64,000 nt of DNA from contig NZ_JACIDR010000003.1 in NCBI RefSeq assembly GCF_014196425.1, positions 186,001 through 250,000 on the forward strand, in the 5' to 3' direction. Below are positions 49,380 through 58,212 of the stretch, piece by piece. The stretch is from Hansschlegelia beijingensis. GTDB taxonomy: Bacteria; Pseudomonadota; Alphaproteobacteria; Rhizobiales; Methylopilaceae. The notes below the pieces were generated by a model. The model was given only the letters and a program-made list of their open reading frames with translations. It had not been told where the DNA came from and did no database searches. How positions within the stretch are numbered: the first letter of the stretch is position 1; every line of letters starts with the position of its first letter. The translations under genes and the position numbers were made by a program.

Positions 49380-49847
49380 ATGAGAACACCGCGCCTGTTC
49401 GGGCCGCTTCTGGGCATCGCATGCGCCGGTCTCCTGGCCGGAGCGGCGCAGGCCACGCCCGGACTGACCGAACGCGTCGTCTCCGATCCGGCGAGCGGCA
49501 TCGCTCTCTACGGCTACGATCCGGTGGCCTATTTCACCGACGGCCGGCCCGTGCAGGGGCGCCGCGACATCGAGGTCGAATGGGGCGGAGCCGCCTGGCG
49601 CTTCGAGAGCGAGGCGAACCGCGCCGCCTTCCTGTCGAAGCCCGAGGCCTATGCGCCGCGCTATGGCGGCTACGATCCGCGCGCCGTGGCGCGAGGCGTG
49701 GCGGCCGCCGGCCACCCGCTGCTGTTCCGGATCAGCGGAGACCGCCTCTACCTGTTCCGCAGCCCCGAGGACCGCGACGCGGCGGCGAACCTGCGCGAAG
49801 CCGACGCCGCCTGGCCGAAGCTGCGCCGCCAGCTGATCGAGAACTGA
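49380..49847 (+). CDS. Exported YHS-domain protein
   Basis: From ATG 49380 the product is 155 residues with a signal peptide (RLFGPLLGIACAGLLAGAAQ). The YHS-like core has IALYGYDPVAYFTDGRPVQG, EVEWGGAAWRFESEANRAAF and KPEAYAPRYGGYDPRAVARG. It is the common alphaproteobacterial version that lacks the metal-binding cysteines of copper-type YHS domains. The C-terminal half (DRLYLFRSPEDRDAA) follows the family. Function is unknown. It is divergent from eipA. Confidence 0.85.
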   Translation: MRTPRLFGPLLGIACAGLLAGAAQATPGLTERVVSDPASGIALYGYDPVAYFTDGRPVQGRRDIEVEWGGAAWRFESEANRAAFLSKPEAYAPRYGGYDPRAVARGVAAAGHPLLFRISGDRLYLFRSPEDRDAAANLREADAAWPKLRRQLIEN

Positions 49848-49854
49848 GACCGGG

Positions 49855-50667
49855 TCAGGCGCTGCGCCGGCCCCAGGCCACGAAGCCGCCGTTCCGGAAC
49901 CCGGCGTCCGCCTTGCCGTAGCGGAACCGGCCGCCGTCCGGGCTGGTCACGGACCCGCCCGCCGCCGCGAGCACCGCATGGCCGGCCGCCGTGTCCCACT
50001 CCATCGTGGGGCCGAAGCGCGGGTAGACGTCGGCCTCCCCTTCCGCCACCAGGCAGAACTTGAGGGACGAGCCCGCCGAGCGGCGGTGCGCCACCGGCAG
50101 CGTCGAAAGATAGGCCTCCGTCTGCGGATCGGCGTGGCTGCGGCTCGCCACCGCGCACAGGCCTTCGGCGGGCGCCGTCCGGGCGGCGATCGGCTGAAAG
50201 GCGGACGAAGCCGGAATCTCGCGCGAGGCCGCGCGCGCGACGCTGGCGCCGAGGCCGGCGGCGCCGATCCAGGTGGCTCCGAGCGCGGGAGCGTGCACGC
50301 AGCCGGCGACCGGCGCGCCGCCCGAAACCAGGCCGACGTTCACCGTGAACTCGCCGTTGCGCGCGATGAACTCGCGGGTGCCGTCGAGCGGGTCGACGAG
50401 CAGGAAGGTCTCCGGTGCGCTCGCGGGCGCGCCGTCGCGCGAGCTCGCCTCCTCGGCGATCACCGGCACATGCGGAAACAGCGCCGCGAGCCCCGAGATC
50501 AGGATGGCCTCGGCCCGCTCGTCGGCCTCCGTGACCGGGCTGCGGTCATCCTTCGCCCGTACGGCGATGCTCTCGGCCTCATAGACGTCGAGGATGGTCC
50601 GTCCCGCCTCGACGCACAGTCGGGCGAGCTCGTTCAGCAGGCGCGCATCGACAGCGTCGACGGTCAT
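49855..50667 (-). CDS. cysQ: 3'(2'),5'-bisphosphate nucleotidase CysQ
   Basis: CysQ removes the 3'-phosphate from PAP, recycling a by-product of sulfate assimilation. The 270-residue product has the inositol-monophosphatase fold signatures: SPVTEADERAEAIL, the metal site EEAS, DPLDGTREFIARNGEFTVNV and the C-terminal EWDTAAGHAVLAAAGG. ATG 50667 follows GGGAG. Single gene between the YHS gene (convergent, 7 bp apart) and chpT (divergent). Confidence 0.93.
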   Translation of the reverse strand: MTVDAVDARLLNELARLCVEAGRTILDVYEAESIAVRAKDDRSPVTEADERAEAILISGLAALFPHVPVIAEEASSRDGAPASAPETFLLVDPLDGTREFIARNGEFTVNVGLVSGGAPVAGCVHAPALGATWIGAAGLGASVARAASREIPASSAFQPIAARTAPAEGLCAVASRSHADPQTEAYLSTLPVAHRRSAGSSLKFCLVAEGEADVYPRFGPTMEWDTAAGHAVLAAAGGSVTSPDGGRFRYGKADAGFRNGGFVAWGRRSA

Positions 50668-50819
50668 CGGCGGCTCCCAGGATGTGAGGCGCGGGTCTCG
50701 CCTTGAGGCGGGATACGCCAGCGTGTATCAGGCATGCTCGCTGCAGAAAGAACCGACTCGCGAGGCATGCGGGGGCCGAGCGCTCGGAACGCCGCACTCA
50801 AGCCTCGGCAGGAGCCCTG

Positions 50820-51497
50820 ATGTCAACCTCCGACGAGATTCCCGGCACCGGCCTCATCACGCTCGACAGCCTCGATCTCGCGGCGCTCGTCGCGAGCCGG
50901 GTGTGCCATGACGTGATCAGCCCGGTGGGCGCCATCGTCAACGGCCTCGAGATTCTCGAGGACGAGAAGGACGAGGGCATGCGCGGCTTCGCGTTCGACC
51001 TCATCAAGAAGAGCGCGGCGCAGGCCTCGGCGCGGCTGCAGTTCTGCCGCATCGCGTTCGGCGCCGCCGGCTCGGCGGCCGCCATGCTGGATCTCGGCGA
51101 CGCCGAGCAGGTCGCGCGCGGCTTCGTCGAGGACCAGAAGACCAAGCTCATCTGGGAGGCGCCGCGCCAGCTGCTGCCGAAGAACAAGGTGAAGCTGCTG
51201 CTGAACCTGGTGCTGGTGGCCGCGACCACGATCCCCCGCGGCGGCGCCATCACGGTCTCCGCGGTCGGCGAAGGCGAGGCCACCGAGTTCAAGCTCGCCA
51301 CCGAGGGCCCCCACGCCCGGGTGCCGGCCAATGTGCTCGACCTGCTTGCGGGCCGCGCGCCCGACGACCGCATCGACGCCCATGTCATCCAGCCCTTCTA
51401 CGCCGGGCTGGTCGCGCGCGCGGCCGAGATGACAGTCACGATCGAGGCCGAGGTCGAGGGCGAGCGCATCGTCACCTGGGCCCGCGTCGCCGCCTGA
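50820..51497 (+). CDS. chpT: Histidine phosphotransferase ChpT
   Basis: ChpT relays phosphate from CckA to CtrA (and CpdR). From ATG 50820, behind AGGAG, the product is 225 residues. The phospho-accepting His30 lies in ASRVCHDVISPVGAIVNGLE, the hallmark of the family. The rest is a degenerate kinase-like ATPase fold (KVKLLLNLVLVAATTIPRGG, VLDLLAGRAPDDRIDAHVIQ), as in Caulobacter ChpT. It lies 94 bp upstream of cheA in the same direction, so it may share transcription with the chemotaxis operon. Confidence 0.94.
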   Translation: MSTSDEIPGTGLITLDSLDLAALVASRVCHDVISPVGAIVNGLEILEDEKDEGMRGFAFDLIKKSAAQASARLQFCRIAFGAAGSAAAMLDLGDAEQVARGFVEDQKTKLIWEAPRQLLPKNKVKLLLNLVLVAATTIPRGGAITVSAVGEGEATEFKLATEGPHARVPANVLDLLAGRAPDDRIDAHVIQPFYAGLVARAAEMTVTIEAEVEGERIVTWARVAA

Positions 51498-51522
51498 GGC
51501 GGTCGCGGGGGCGCGCTCCCGC

Positions 51523-51539
51523 AACCATCCGTTATGGTT
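51523..51539. promoter_or_regulatory. AACCAT dyad upstream of cheA
   Basis: AACCAT (51523-51528), 5 bases, ATGGTT (51534-51539) is a perfect 6-bp inverted repeat centred about 60 bp before the cheA start, in the 94-bp gap after chpT. The arm matches the last six bases of the TTAACCAT motif found upstream of flagellar genes. A regulator-binding role is a guess. Confidence 0.35.
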
Positions 51540-51591
51540 TGTCAGCCATGATCCCCTTGCGCCGCGTGGCGCGCCATGTGGGGGCTTGGCG

Positions 51592-54228
51592 TTGGACGAC
51601 CTGCTGCGCGACTTTCTGACCGAAACGGCGGAAAACCTCGATCTCGTTGACGTGGAGCTGGTTCGCTTCGAGCAGGAACCGGCGAACGCCAAGATCCTCG
51701 GCAACATCTTCCGTCTGGTTCACACGGTGAAGGGGACGTGCGGCTTCCTCGGCCTGCCGCGGCTCGAGGCTCTGGCGCACGCCGCCGAAACCCTGATGGG
51801 CGAGTTCCGCTCCGGCGCCATGGCGACGCCGGACGCCGTGACGCTGATCCTTGCGGCGATCGACCGGATCAAGGACATCCTGGCCGCGCTGGAGCGCACG
51901 GGCGCCGAGCCCGACGGCGACGACAGCGATCTGGTGCTCGAGCTCGAGCGCGTGTCCGCGGCGGTCAAGGCCGCGCCGCTCCAGGCCATTGAGCCTCCGC
52001 CGCCCGCCAATGACGTCCCGGCCCGCGAGCTCCGGCCCGGCGAGGTTTCGCTCGACGAACTGGAGCGCGCCTTTCGCGAGGCGCCGGGTCCGGACCTGCC
52101 GCCCGCGGCCAAGCCGGTGGCTGCGATCGCGCCCGTTCCGGCGGCGGCTCCCGCAGAGGACGCCGGGCGCGCCGAAAGCACGCTCGCCGGCCAGACCATC
52201 CGGGTCGGCGTCGACACGCTCGACCGGCTGATGACCATGGTCTCCGAGCTGGTCCTGACCCGCAACCAGCTGCTCGACACCGTCCGGCGGCAGGGCGAGA
52301 GCGACTTCGGACTTCCGCTGCAGCGGCTGAGCCACGTGACGGCCGAGCTGCAGGAAGGCGTGATGAAGACGCGCATGCAGCCGATCGGGGCCGCCTGGCG
52401 CGCGCTGCCGCGGCTGGTCCGCGACCTTGCGGCCGATCTCGGCAAGAAGATCGAGCTCGTCACCGAGGGCGCAGAGACCGAACTCGACCGCCAGGTGCTC
52501 GACCTCATCAAGGACCCGCTCACCCACATGGTCCGCAACTGCGCGGATCACGGGCTCGAGGGGCCGGCCGAGCGCGCCGCGGCGGGCAAGCCGGAGACCG
52601 GCGTGATCCGGCTGTCGGCCTATCATCAGGGCGGCTGCATCATCGTCGAGATCGCCGACGACGGCCGTGGCCTCGACGTCGAGCGGATCAAGAAGAAGGC
52701 GATCGCCAACGGTCTTGCGACCGAGTCCGAGATCGAGAAGATGTCGGACGCCCAGATTCACCGCTTCATCTTCGCGCCCGGCTTCTCGACCGCCGCGGCG
52801 GTGACGAGCGTGTCCGGCCGCGGCGTCGGCATGGACGTGGTGCGGGCCAACATCGAGCTGATCGGCGGGTCGGTCGACCTGCGCTCGACGCCCGGCAAGG
52901 GCTCCGCCGTCGTGATCCGCATCCCGCTGACGCTCGCCATCGTGTCGGCGCTGATGGTGACGCTCGGCTCCGAGATCTTCGCCATCCCGCAGCTCGCCGT
53001 GCTCGAGCTCGTCCGCGCCCGGCCGGGCGGCGAGCAGCGCATCGAGCGCATCGGCGACGCCCCGCTTCTCCGGCTCCGCGACCGCCTGCTGCCGCTGGTC
53101 CGGCTGCGCGGCCTGCTCGGCCTGCCGCAGCCCGAGGACGAGCAGGAGGACGACGCCTTCGTGGTCGTGCTCCAGTCCGGCGAGGACGCCTTCGGCCTCG
53201 TGGTCGACGACGTGCTCCACACCGAGGAGATCGTGGTCAAGCCGATGGCCTCGCGGCTCAAGGAGATCACGCTGTTCGCCGGCACCACCATCCTCGGCGA
53301 CGGCTCGGTGGTGCTGATCCTCGACCCGAATGGCGTCGCGCAGGCCGCGGGCCCCGCGAGCGCGCATGACGCCGGCCTCGGCAAGGACGAGGGCGCGGAG
53401 GCCGCGGAGACCGGTTCGGTCGTGCCGCTGCTGCTGTTCCGCGCCGGCGGCGCCGCGCCCAAGGCCGCGCCGCTCGCGCTCGTGACCCGTCTGGAGATGA
53501 TCGACGTCAGCGCCGTCGAGATCGCCGACGGCCGGGCGATGGTGCAGTATCGCGGCGCGCTGATGCCGCTGGTGCCCGCAGGCGCCGGCGTCCGGCTCAA
53601 GGAGAGCGGCGACCAGCCGCTGCTGGTGTTCTGCGACGACGGCCGCTCCTGCGGCTTCATCGTCGACGAGATCATCGACATCGTCGAGCAGCGCATCGAG
53701 ATCGGCGTCTCCTCGGTGGCGGAGGGGGTGCTGGGCACGGCGGTGATCGCCGGCCGCGCCACCGAGATCCTCGACGTCGGCCACCACCTGACGCTCGCCT
53801 TCGACGACTGGCTGAAGCGCAAGGACCGGCCGACCGAGTCCGCCCTGCAGCCCTGTGTGCTGCTGGTCGACGACAGCGCCTTCTTCCGCAACATGCTGAC
53901 GCCGGTGCTGACGGCCGCGGGCTACCGCGTCACCTGCGCGAATGGCGGCGCCGAGGCGCTCGACCTGCTCGGCCGCGGTCGGCGCTTCGACGTGATCGTC
54001 TCCGACATCGAGATGCCGGGCATGGACGGCTTCGCGCTCGCCCAGGCGCTGCTCGCCGAGCCGCTCGCGGCCGGGATCCCGATCCTCGCGCTGTCCTCCC
54101 TCACAGGGTCGAGCGTCGTGCAGCGCGCCCGCCAGGCCGGCTTCAGCGAATATGTCGCGAAGTTCGACCGGCCGGGCCTCATCGCCGCCCTCCAGCATTT
54201 CGCGCCAGGCTACAGGAACGCCGCATGA
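51592..54228 (+). CDS. cheA: Chemotaxis kinase CheA fused to CheW-like and receiver domains
   Basis: CheA autophosphorylates in response to chemoreceptors and passes phosphate to CheY and CheB. I place the start at TTG 51592 (MDDLLRDFLTE, 878 residues), 7 bases after GGGGG; TTG 51586 is also in frame but adjoins that site. Domains in order: Hpt with His44 (LVHTVKGTCGFLGL); dimerisation (about 200-260); HATPase (MVRNCADHGLEG, ISDDGRGLD-like EIADDGRGLD, GRGVGMDVV); CheW (about 445-590); a second CheW-like domain (about 605-735); a C-terminal receiver with Asp805 (VSDIEMPGMDG). It overlaps cheW by 4 bases. Confidence 0.94.
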   Translation: MDDLLRDFLTETAENLDLVDVELVRFEQEPANAKILGNIFRLVHTVKGTCGFLGLPRLEALAHAAETLMGEFRSGAMATPDAVTLILAAIDRIKDILAALERTGAEPDGDDSDLVLELERVSAAVKAAPLQAIEPPPPANDVPARELRPGEVSLDELERAFREAPGPDLPPAAKPVAAIAPVPAAAPAEDAGRAESTLAGQTIRVGVDTLDRLMTMVSELVLTRNQLLDTVRRQGESDFGLPLQRLSHVTAELQEGVMKTRMQPIGAAWRALPRLVRDLAADLGKKIELVTEGAETELDRQVLDLIKDPLTHMVRNCADHGLEGPAERAAAGKPETGVIRLSAYHQGGCIIVEIADDGRGLDVERIKKKAIANGLATESEIEKMSDAQIHRFIFAPGFSTAAAVTSVSGRGVGMDVVRANIELIGGSVDLRSTPGKGSAVVIRIPLTLAIVSALMVTLGSEIFAIPQLAVLELVRARPGGEQRIERIGDAPLLRLRDRLLPLVRLRGLLGLPQPEDEQEDDAFVVVLQSGEDAFGLVVDDVLHTEEIVVKPMASRLKEITLFAGTTILGDGSVVLILDPNGVAQAAGPASAHDAGLGKDEGAEAAETGSVVPLLLFRAGGAAPKAAPLALVTRLEMIDVSAVEIADGRAMVQYRGALMPLVPAGAGVRLKESGDQPLLVFCDDGRSCGFIVDEIIDIVEQRIEIGVSSVAEGVLGTAVIAGRATEILDVGHHLTLAFDDWLKRKDRPTESALQPCVLLVDDSAFFRNMLTPVLTAAGYRVTCANGGAEALDLLGRGRRFDVIVSDIEMPGMDGFALAQALLAEPLAAGIPILALSSLTGSSVVQRARQAGFSEYVAKFDRPGLIAALQHFAPGYRNAA

Positions 54229-54683
54229 GCGACAGCGCCGGAACCCGCAGCTACGTCACGGTCGAGGTCGGCGGCCAGATCTTCGGCATAGCGATCGAGC
54301 GGGTGCGGGAGGTGTTCCTCCCGGACCGCCTGACGCATGTGCCGCTGGCGCCTCCGGACGTGGCCGGCGTGCTCAATCTGCGCGGCCGGATCGTGACGGC
54401 GATCGACATGCGGCTGCGCCTCAGCCTGCCGCCGCGCGCCTCTGACCAGCGCCCGATGGCGATCGGCATCGACCACAAGCAGGAGGCCTTCGCGCTGCTC
54501 GTCGACTCGGTGGGCGACGTCCTCGACCTGTGCGAGAGCCAGCGGGAGACCACGCCGGCGACGCTCGCGCCGCGCTGGGCTTCCGTCGCCGAGTGCGTCC
54601 ATCGGCTCGACGGCCGCCTGCTGCTGGTGCTCGACGTCGACCGGGCGCTGGAGCCGCCGGCCGCGGCCGCGATCGCCGCCTGA
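54225..54683 (+). CDS. cheW: Chemotaxis coupling protein CheW
   Basis: CheW couples chemoreceptors to CheA. The 152-residue product has VTVEVGGQIFGIAIERVREV, the signature ADVAGVLNLRG-like PPDVAGVLNLRGRIVTAIDM and FALLVDSVGDVLDLCES. ATG 54225 overlaps the cheA stop as ATGA, indicating translational coupling. Normal length. Confidence 0.95.
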   Translation: MSDSAGTRSYVTVEVGGQIFGIAIERVREVFLPDRLTHVPLAPPDVAGVLNLRGRIVTAIDMRLRLSLPPRASDQRPMAIGIDHKQEAFALLVDSVGDVLDLCESQRETTPATLAPRWASVAECVHRLDGRLLLVLDVDRALEPPAAAAIAA

Positions 54684-54737
54684 GACAGATTGAGAAGGCC
54701 GCGTCCGCCGCTGGCGCGCCATCCGGAGCCGAACGCG

Positions 54738-55103
<366 letters not shown>

Positions 55104-55128
55104 AGCGCTGGACCGCGGGGGCAAGCCG

Positions 55129-56241
55129 GTGACAGCCGCGCTGGAGATCGGGCTCGCGGAGCGGGTCCGCGTGATGATCGTCGACGACTCGGTTGTGGCC
55201 CGGAACCTCACCTCCCGCTGGCTGCAGGATGAGCCGGGGCTCGACGTCGTCACGACCTGCCGGTCGGGCAGGGAGGCGGTGGAGAGCATCGCCTGGGCGC
55301 GGCCCGATGTCGTGGTGCTCGACGTCGAGATGCCGGAGATGGACGGGGTCGAGGCGCTTCCGCTGCTGCTGCGCGCCAAGCCCGGCCTCGCGGTGGTGAT
55401 GGCCTCGAGCTACACGACCCGCGGCGCCGACCTCTCGCTGCGCTGTCTCGCGCTCGGCGCGATGGACGTGCTGGCGAAGCCCAGCAGGGATCAGGCGCAG
55501 TCCGAGGAGTATCGGCGGGAGCTGCTGAGCAAGGTGCGGGCTCTCGGGGAGGTCGCGTGGCGCCGCTCTGCGGCGGCCTCCCGGGTCGCCAACGAGGCCG
55601 CGGCGCTGGCGCGCTACGCGGCGCGCTCGGTGCGCGCCGGCGCGGCCGCCTGGAACCCCGTGCGGGCGCTAGCGATCGGCTCCTCGACGGGCGGCCCCCA
55701 GGCGCTGTCGGCGGTTCTCAAGGCGGTCGGGCCCGTCGCGGGCCGCGTTCCGGTGCTCGTCACCCAGCACATGCCCGTCGGCTTCACGGCCGCCCTCGCC
55801 AATCACCTCGCGGCCGCAAGCGGCGTTCCGGCGCGCGAGGCGGAGGACGGCGAGCCGCTCAAGGGCGGCGCCATCTATGTCGCGCCCGGCGGCAAGCACT
55901 TCTCGGTGGCCCGTTCGGGCGCGCAGGCGGTCGCCCGCGTCGAGGACGGCCCCCCGGTGAATTTCTGCAAGCCCTCGGTCGATCCGTTGTTCCGGTCGGC
56001 CGCCGAGGTCTACGGCCCCGGGCTGCTGGCGGTGGTGCTCACCGGCATGGGCTCCGACGGCGCGAGCGCCGCGCCCGTGGTGGCGGCTGCCGGCGGCCGG
56101 GTGTTCGCGCAGGACGAGGCGAGCAGCGTGGTCTGGGGGATGCCCGGGGCGGCGGTCGCCACGGGCGCCTGTTCCGCCGTGCTGCCGCTTTCCGAGATGG
56201 GGCCGCGGATCGCCCGCGCGATCGTGGGGGAACGCTCGTGA
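55129..56241 (+). CDS. cheB: Chemotaxis glutamate methylesterase/deamidase CheB
   Basis: CheB demethylates chemoreceptors for adaptation. I prefer GTG 55129 (370 residues) because a GGGGG site lies 7-8 bases upstream. TTG 55090 is in frame but overlaps cheY and lacks proper spacing. The receiver has Asp65 (VVLDVEMPEMDG). The methylesterase domain has catalytic Ser186 in AIGSSTGGPQAL, His in TQHMPVGF and Asp in LTGMGSDGA. It overlaps cheR by 4 bases. Confidence 0.94.
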   Translation: MTAALEIGLAERVRVMIVDDSVVARNLTSRWLQDEPGLDVVTTCRSGREAVESIAWARPDVVVLDVEMPEMDGVEALPLLLRAKPGLAVVMASSYTTRGADLSLRCLALGAMDVLAKPSRDQAQSEEYRRELLSKVRALGEVAWRRSAAASRVANEAAALARYAARSVRAGAAAWNPVRALAIGSSTGGPQALSAVLKAVGPVAGRVPVLVTQHMPVGFTAALANHLAAASGVPAREAEDGEPLKGGAIYVAPGGKHFSVARSGAQAVARVEDGPPVNFCKPSVDPLFRSAAEVYGPGLLAVVLTGMGSDGASAAPVVAAAGGRVFAQDEASSVVWGMPGAAVATGACSAVLPLSEMGPRIARAIVGERS

Positions 56242-57077
56242 CGCCGACCCAGTACGCCTATCTCGCGCAATTCCTGAAGGAACGCTCCGGCATCGCGATC
56301 GGCGAGGACAAGCGTTACCTGGTCGAGGCCCGGCTCGGGCCGCTGGCCCGCCGTCTGGGCCTCGCCGCAGTCGCCGATCTGGTCGGGCGCGTCTCGGCCG
56401 GCGATCTCGAAAGCCAGCGCCTCGTGATCGAGGCGATGACGACGAACGAGACCTTCTTCTTCCGCGACGGCGGACCCTTCGCGGCCTTCACCGACGTCAT
56501 GTTGCCCGAACTGCTCGTGCGTCGGGCGACGGAGCGCCGGATCCGGATCTGGTCCGCCGCCTGCTCGTCCGGCCAGGAGGCCTATTCGCTTGCGATGCTC
56601 CTGGAGGACTGCGCGCCGCGGCTCGCGGGCTGGACCGTCGAGATCGTGGCGACCGATCTCTCGAGCGAGGTCGTCGAGCGCGCCCGTGCGGGGCTGTTCA
56701 GCCAGTTCGAGGTGCAGCGGGGCCTGCCGATCCGGCAGCTGCTGAAGCACTTCACCCAGGAGGGCGACCGCTGGCGGATCTCGGCGGCGCTGCGCGCCAG
56801 GGTCCAGTTCCGTACGCTCAACCTGCTGCGCGACTTCTCCGCGCTCGGCCGGTTCGACATCGTGTTCTGCCGCAACGTGCTGATCTATTTCGAGGAGGCG
56901 ACCAAGTCGGACATCCTCGCGCGGATCGCGCGCCAGATGGCCCCGGACGGCTACCTCGTGCTGGGGGCGGCCGAGTCCCTCGTCGGGACCGGGGCGCCGT
57001 TCGGCCCCCACGCGCAGCACCGGCTGCTCAACGTGCCTGCGCCGAGATCCACGGCCGCGATCGCCGCCGCGATCTGA
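56238..57077 (+). CDS. cheR: Chemotaxis receptor methyltransferase CheR
   Basis: CheR methylates chemoreceptor glutamates using S-adenosylmethionine. The start is GTG 56238 (GTGA overlap with the cheB stop), giving 279 residues. The N-terminal helical domain has FLKERSGIAIGEDKRYLVEA and MTTNETFFFRD. The SAM-binding domain has IRIWSAACSSGQEAYSLAML, VEIVATDLSSEVVERARAGL and FDIVFCRNVLIYFE. It is the last gene of cheA-cheW-cheY-cheB-cheR. No cheD or receptor gene is in the window. Confidence 0.95.
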   Translation: MTPTQYAYLAQFLKERSGIAIGEDKRYLVEARLGPLARRLGLAAVADLVGRVSAGDLESQRLVIEAMTTNETFFFRDGGPFAAFTDVMLPELLVRRATERRIRIWSAACSSGQEAYSLAMLLEDCAPRLAGWTVEIVATDLSSEVVERARAGLFSQFEVQRGLPIRQLLKHFTQEGDRWRISAALRARVQFRTLNLLRDFSALGRFDIVFCRNVLIYFEEATKSDILARIARQMAPDGYLVLGAAESLVGTGAPFGPHAQHRLLNVPAPRSTAAIAAAI

Positions 57078-57091
57078 TCAAGGCCCTCTCC

Positions 57092-57132
57092 AACGACAAA
57101 GCCCCGCGTCGCCGACGCGGGGCTTTGTCGTT
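57092..57132. terminator. Perfect 19-bp bidirectional terminator, cheR/ctrA
   Basis: Bases 57092-57110 are perfectly complementary to 57114-57132 around a 3-base loop. It lies in the 72-bp gap between converging cheR and ctrA. Outer arms contain AAAG/CTTT next to the GC core, so each strand presents a GC stem and a short U-rich end. It should insulate both transcripts. Confidence 0.85.
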
Positions 57133-57149
57133 GATCTCGCGCTTCGAGG

Positions 57150-57851
57150 TCAGGCGATCGCCCGGGCCTCGTCCTCCATCGGCTCGCGCAGCACGTAGCC
57201 GCGGCCCCATACGGTCTCGATGTAGTTCTTGCCGTTGGTGGCGTTGGCGAGCTTCTTGCGCAGCTTGCAGATGAAGACGTCGATGATCTTGAGCTCCGGC
57301 TCGTCCATGCCGCCATAGAGATGGTTGAGGAACATCTCCTTGGTGAGCGTCGAGCCCTTCCGCAGGCTCAGCAACTCGAGCATCTGGTATTCCTTGCCCG
57401 TCAGGTGCACCCGGGCGCCGCCGACCTCGACGGTCTTGGTGTCGAGATTGACGATCAGGTCGCCGGTCGTGATCACCGACTGCGCGTGCCCCTTCGAGCG
57501 CCGCACGATGGCGTGGATGCGGGCGACGAGTTCGTCCTTGTGGAACGGCTTCGTCATGTAGTCGTCGGCGCCGACGCCCAGGCCGCGAACCTTGTCCTCG
57601 ATGCCGGCGAGCCCCGAAAGGATCAGGATCGGCGTCTTGATCTTGGCCAGCCGAAGCGCGCGCAGCACCTCGTAGCCGGACATGTCCGGCAGGTTCAGGT
57701 CGAGGAGGATGATGTCGTAATCGTAGAGCTTGCCGAGGTCGATGCCCTCTTCGCCCAGCTCCGTCGTATAGACGTTGAAGCTCTCGGACTTGAGCATCAG
57801 CTCGATGCTCTGAGCTGTAGACTTGTCGTCTTCTATAAGAAGAACGCGCAT
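57150..57851 (-). CDS. ctrA: Cell-cycle response regulator CtrA
   Basis: CtrA is the OmpR-type master regulator of cell-cycle, flagellar and division genes in alphaproteobacteria. The 233-residue product has the receiver start [20 protein letters not shown], phospho-acceptor Asp51 ([12 protein letters not shown]) and [20 protein letters not shown]. The winged-helix domain has [20 protein letters not shown] and [34 protein letters not shown]. The C-terminus ends AIA, resembling the hydrophobic ClpXP tail of Caulobacter CtrA. GGAGG precedes ATG 57851. The upstream region is rich in GANTC and TTAA sites. Confidence 0.97.
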   Translation of the reverse strand: MRVLLIEDDKSTAQSIELMLKSESFNVYTTELGEEGIDLGKLYDYDIILLDLNLPDMSGYEVLRALRLAKIKTPILILSGLAGIEDKVRGLGVGADDYMTKPFHKDELVARIHAIVRRSKGHAQSVITTGDLIVNLDTKTVEVGGARVHLTGKEYQMLELLSLRKGSTLTKEMFLNHLYGGMDEPELKIIDVFICKLRKKLANATNGKNYIETVWGRGYVLREPMEDEARAIA

Positions 57852-58212
57852 GCGAGTCCTCCACCGATGCCCGCGTGACCTGCCTGCAATAGGCCGGGCG
57901 CCACGGTGAACCGATCGTTTCCAGTCCGATTCAAGCTTAACGACGAAAGGTTAACAGAATCTGATTCTGCGTCGCAAGCTCGATCTCGATGTTTCGTAAA
58001 ATCTTAGTAACCTGTTGAAGAGAAACGATTTTCACGAAAGTCGCAAGCTTCGGATCATGATTAACAAAATGAGCTAAGCGACTCTCAGGACTCACCGTTT
58101 CGCGACGAACTACGGTTTCCGATCCCTTTACCGGCGCGTTCATAATTGGCCCGCGGGGTAAACGAAGCGTTACGTTGGCGGCCCGCCGGTCACGATTCGC
58201 TAGGGATTCGCG
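57852..58212. promoter_or_regulatory. ctrA/fliI divergent region with clustered GANTC sites
   Basis: This 361-bp gap is clearly AT-richer than its surroundings. I count eight GANTC (CcrM methylation) sites, starting at 57854, 57928, 57957, 57963, 58080, 58089, 58194 and 58205; about one is expected at this base composition. TTAA at 57937-57940 and TTAAC at 57951-57955 are 10 bases apart, and another TTAAC is at 58061-58065. These look like CtrA half-sites for autoregulation. A 68-codon minus-strand frame lies within it. Confidence 0.6.
57937..58143 (-). CDS. Possible 68-residue protein upstream of ctrA
   Basis: An open frame from ATG 58143 to TAA at 57937 encodes 68 residues ([20 protein letters not shown], then helical [20 protein letters not shown]). 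It runs in the ctrA direction and stops 85 bp before it. For: the sequence is protein-like, with a plausible amphipathic helix. Against: no ribosome site, third-position G+C near 50 % unlike neighbouring genes, and overlap with the presumed ctrA promoter. I do not recognise a family; it is not the SciP type. Confidence 0.3.
   Translation of the reverse strand: MNAPVKGSETVVRRETVSPESRLAHFVNHDPKLATFVKIVSLQQVTKILRNIEIELATQNQILLTFRR

Noticed and set aside
51532-54198. An 888-codon open frame opposite cheA
   Set aside because: Asp/Arg/His-rich nonsense composition; a shadow of cheA.
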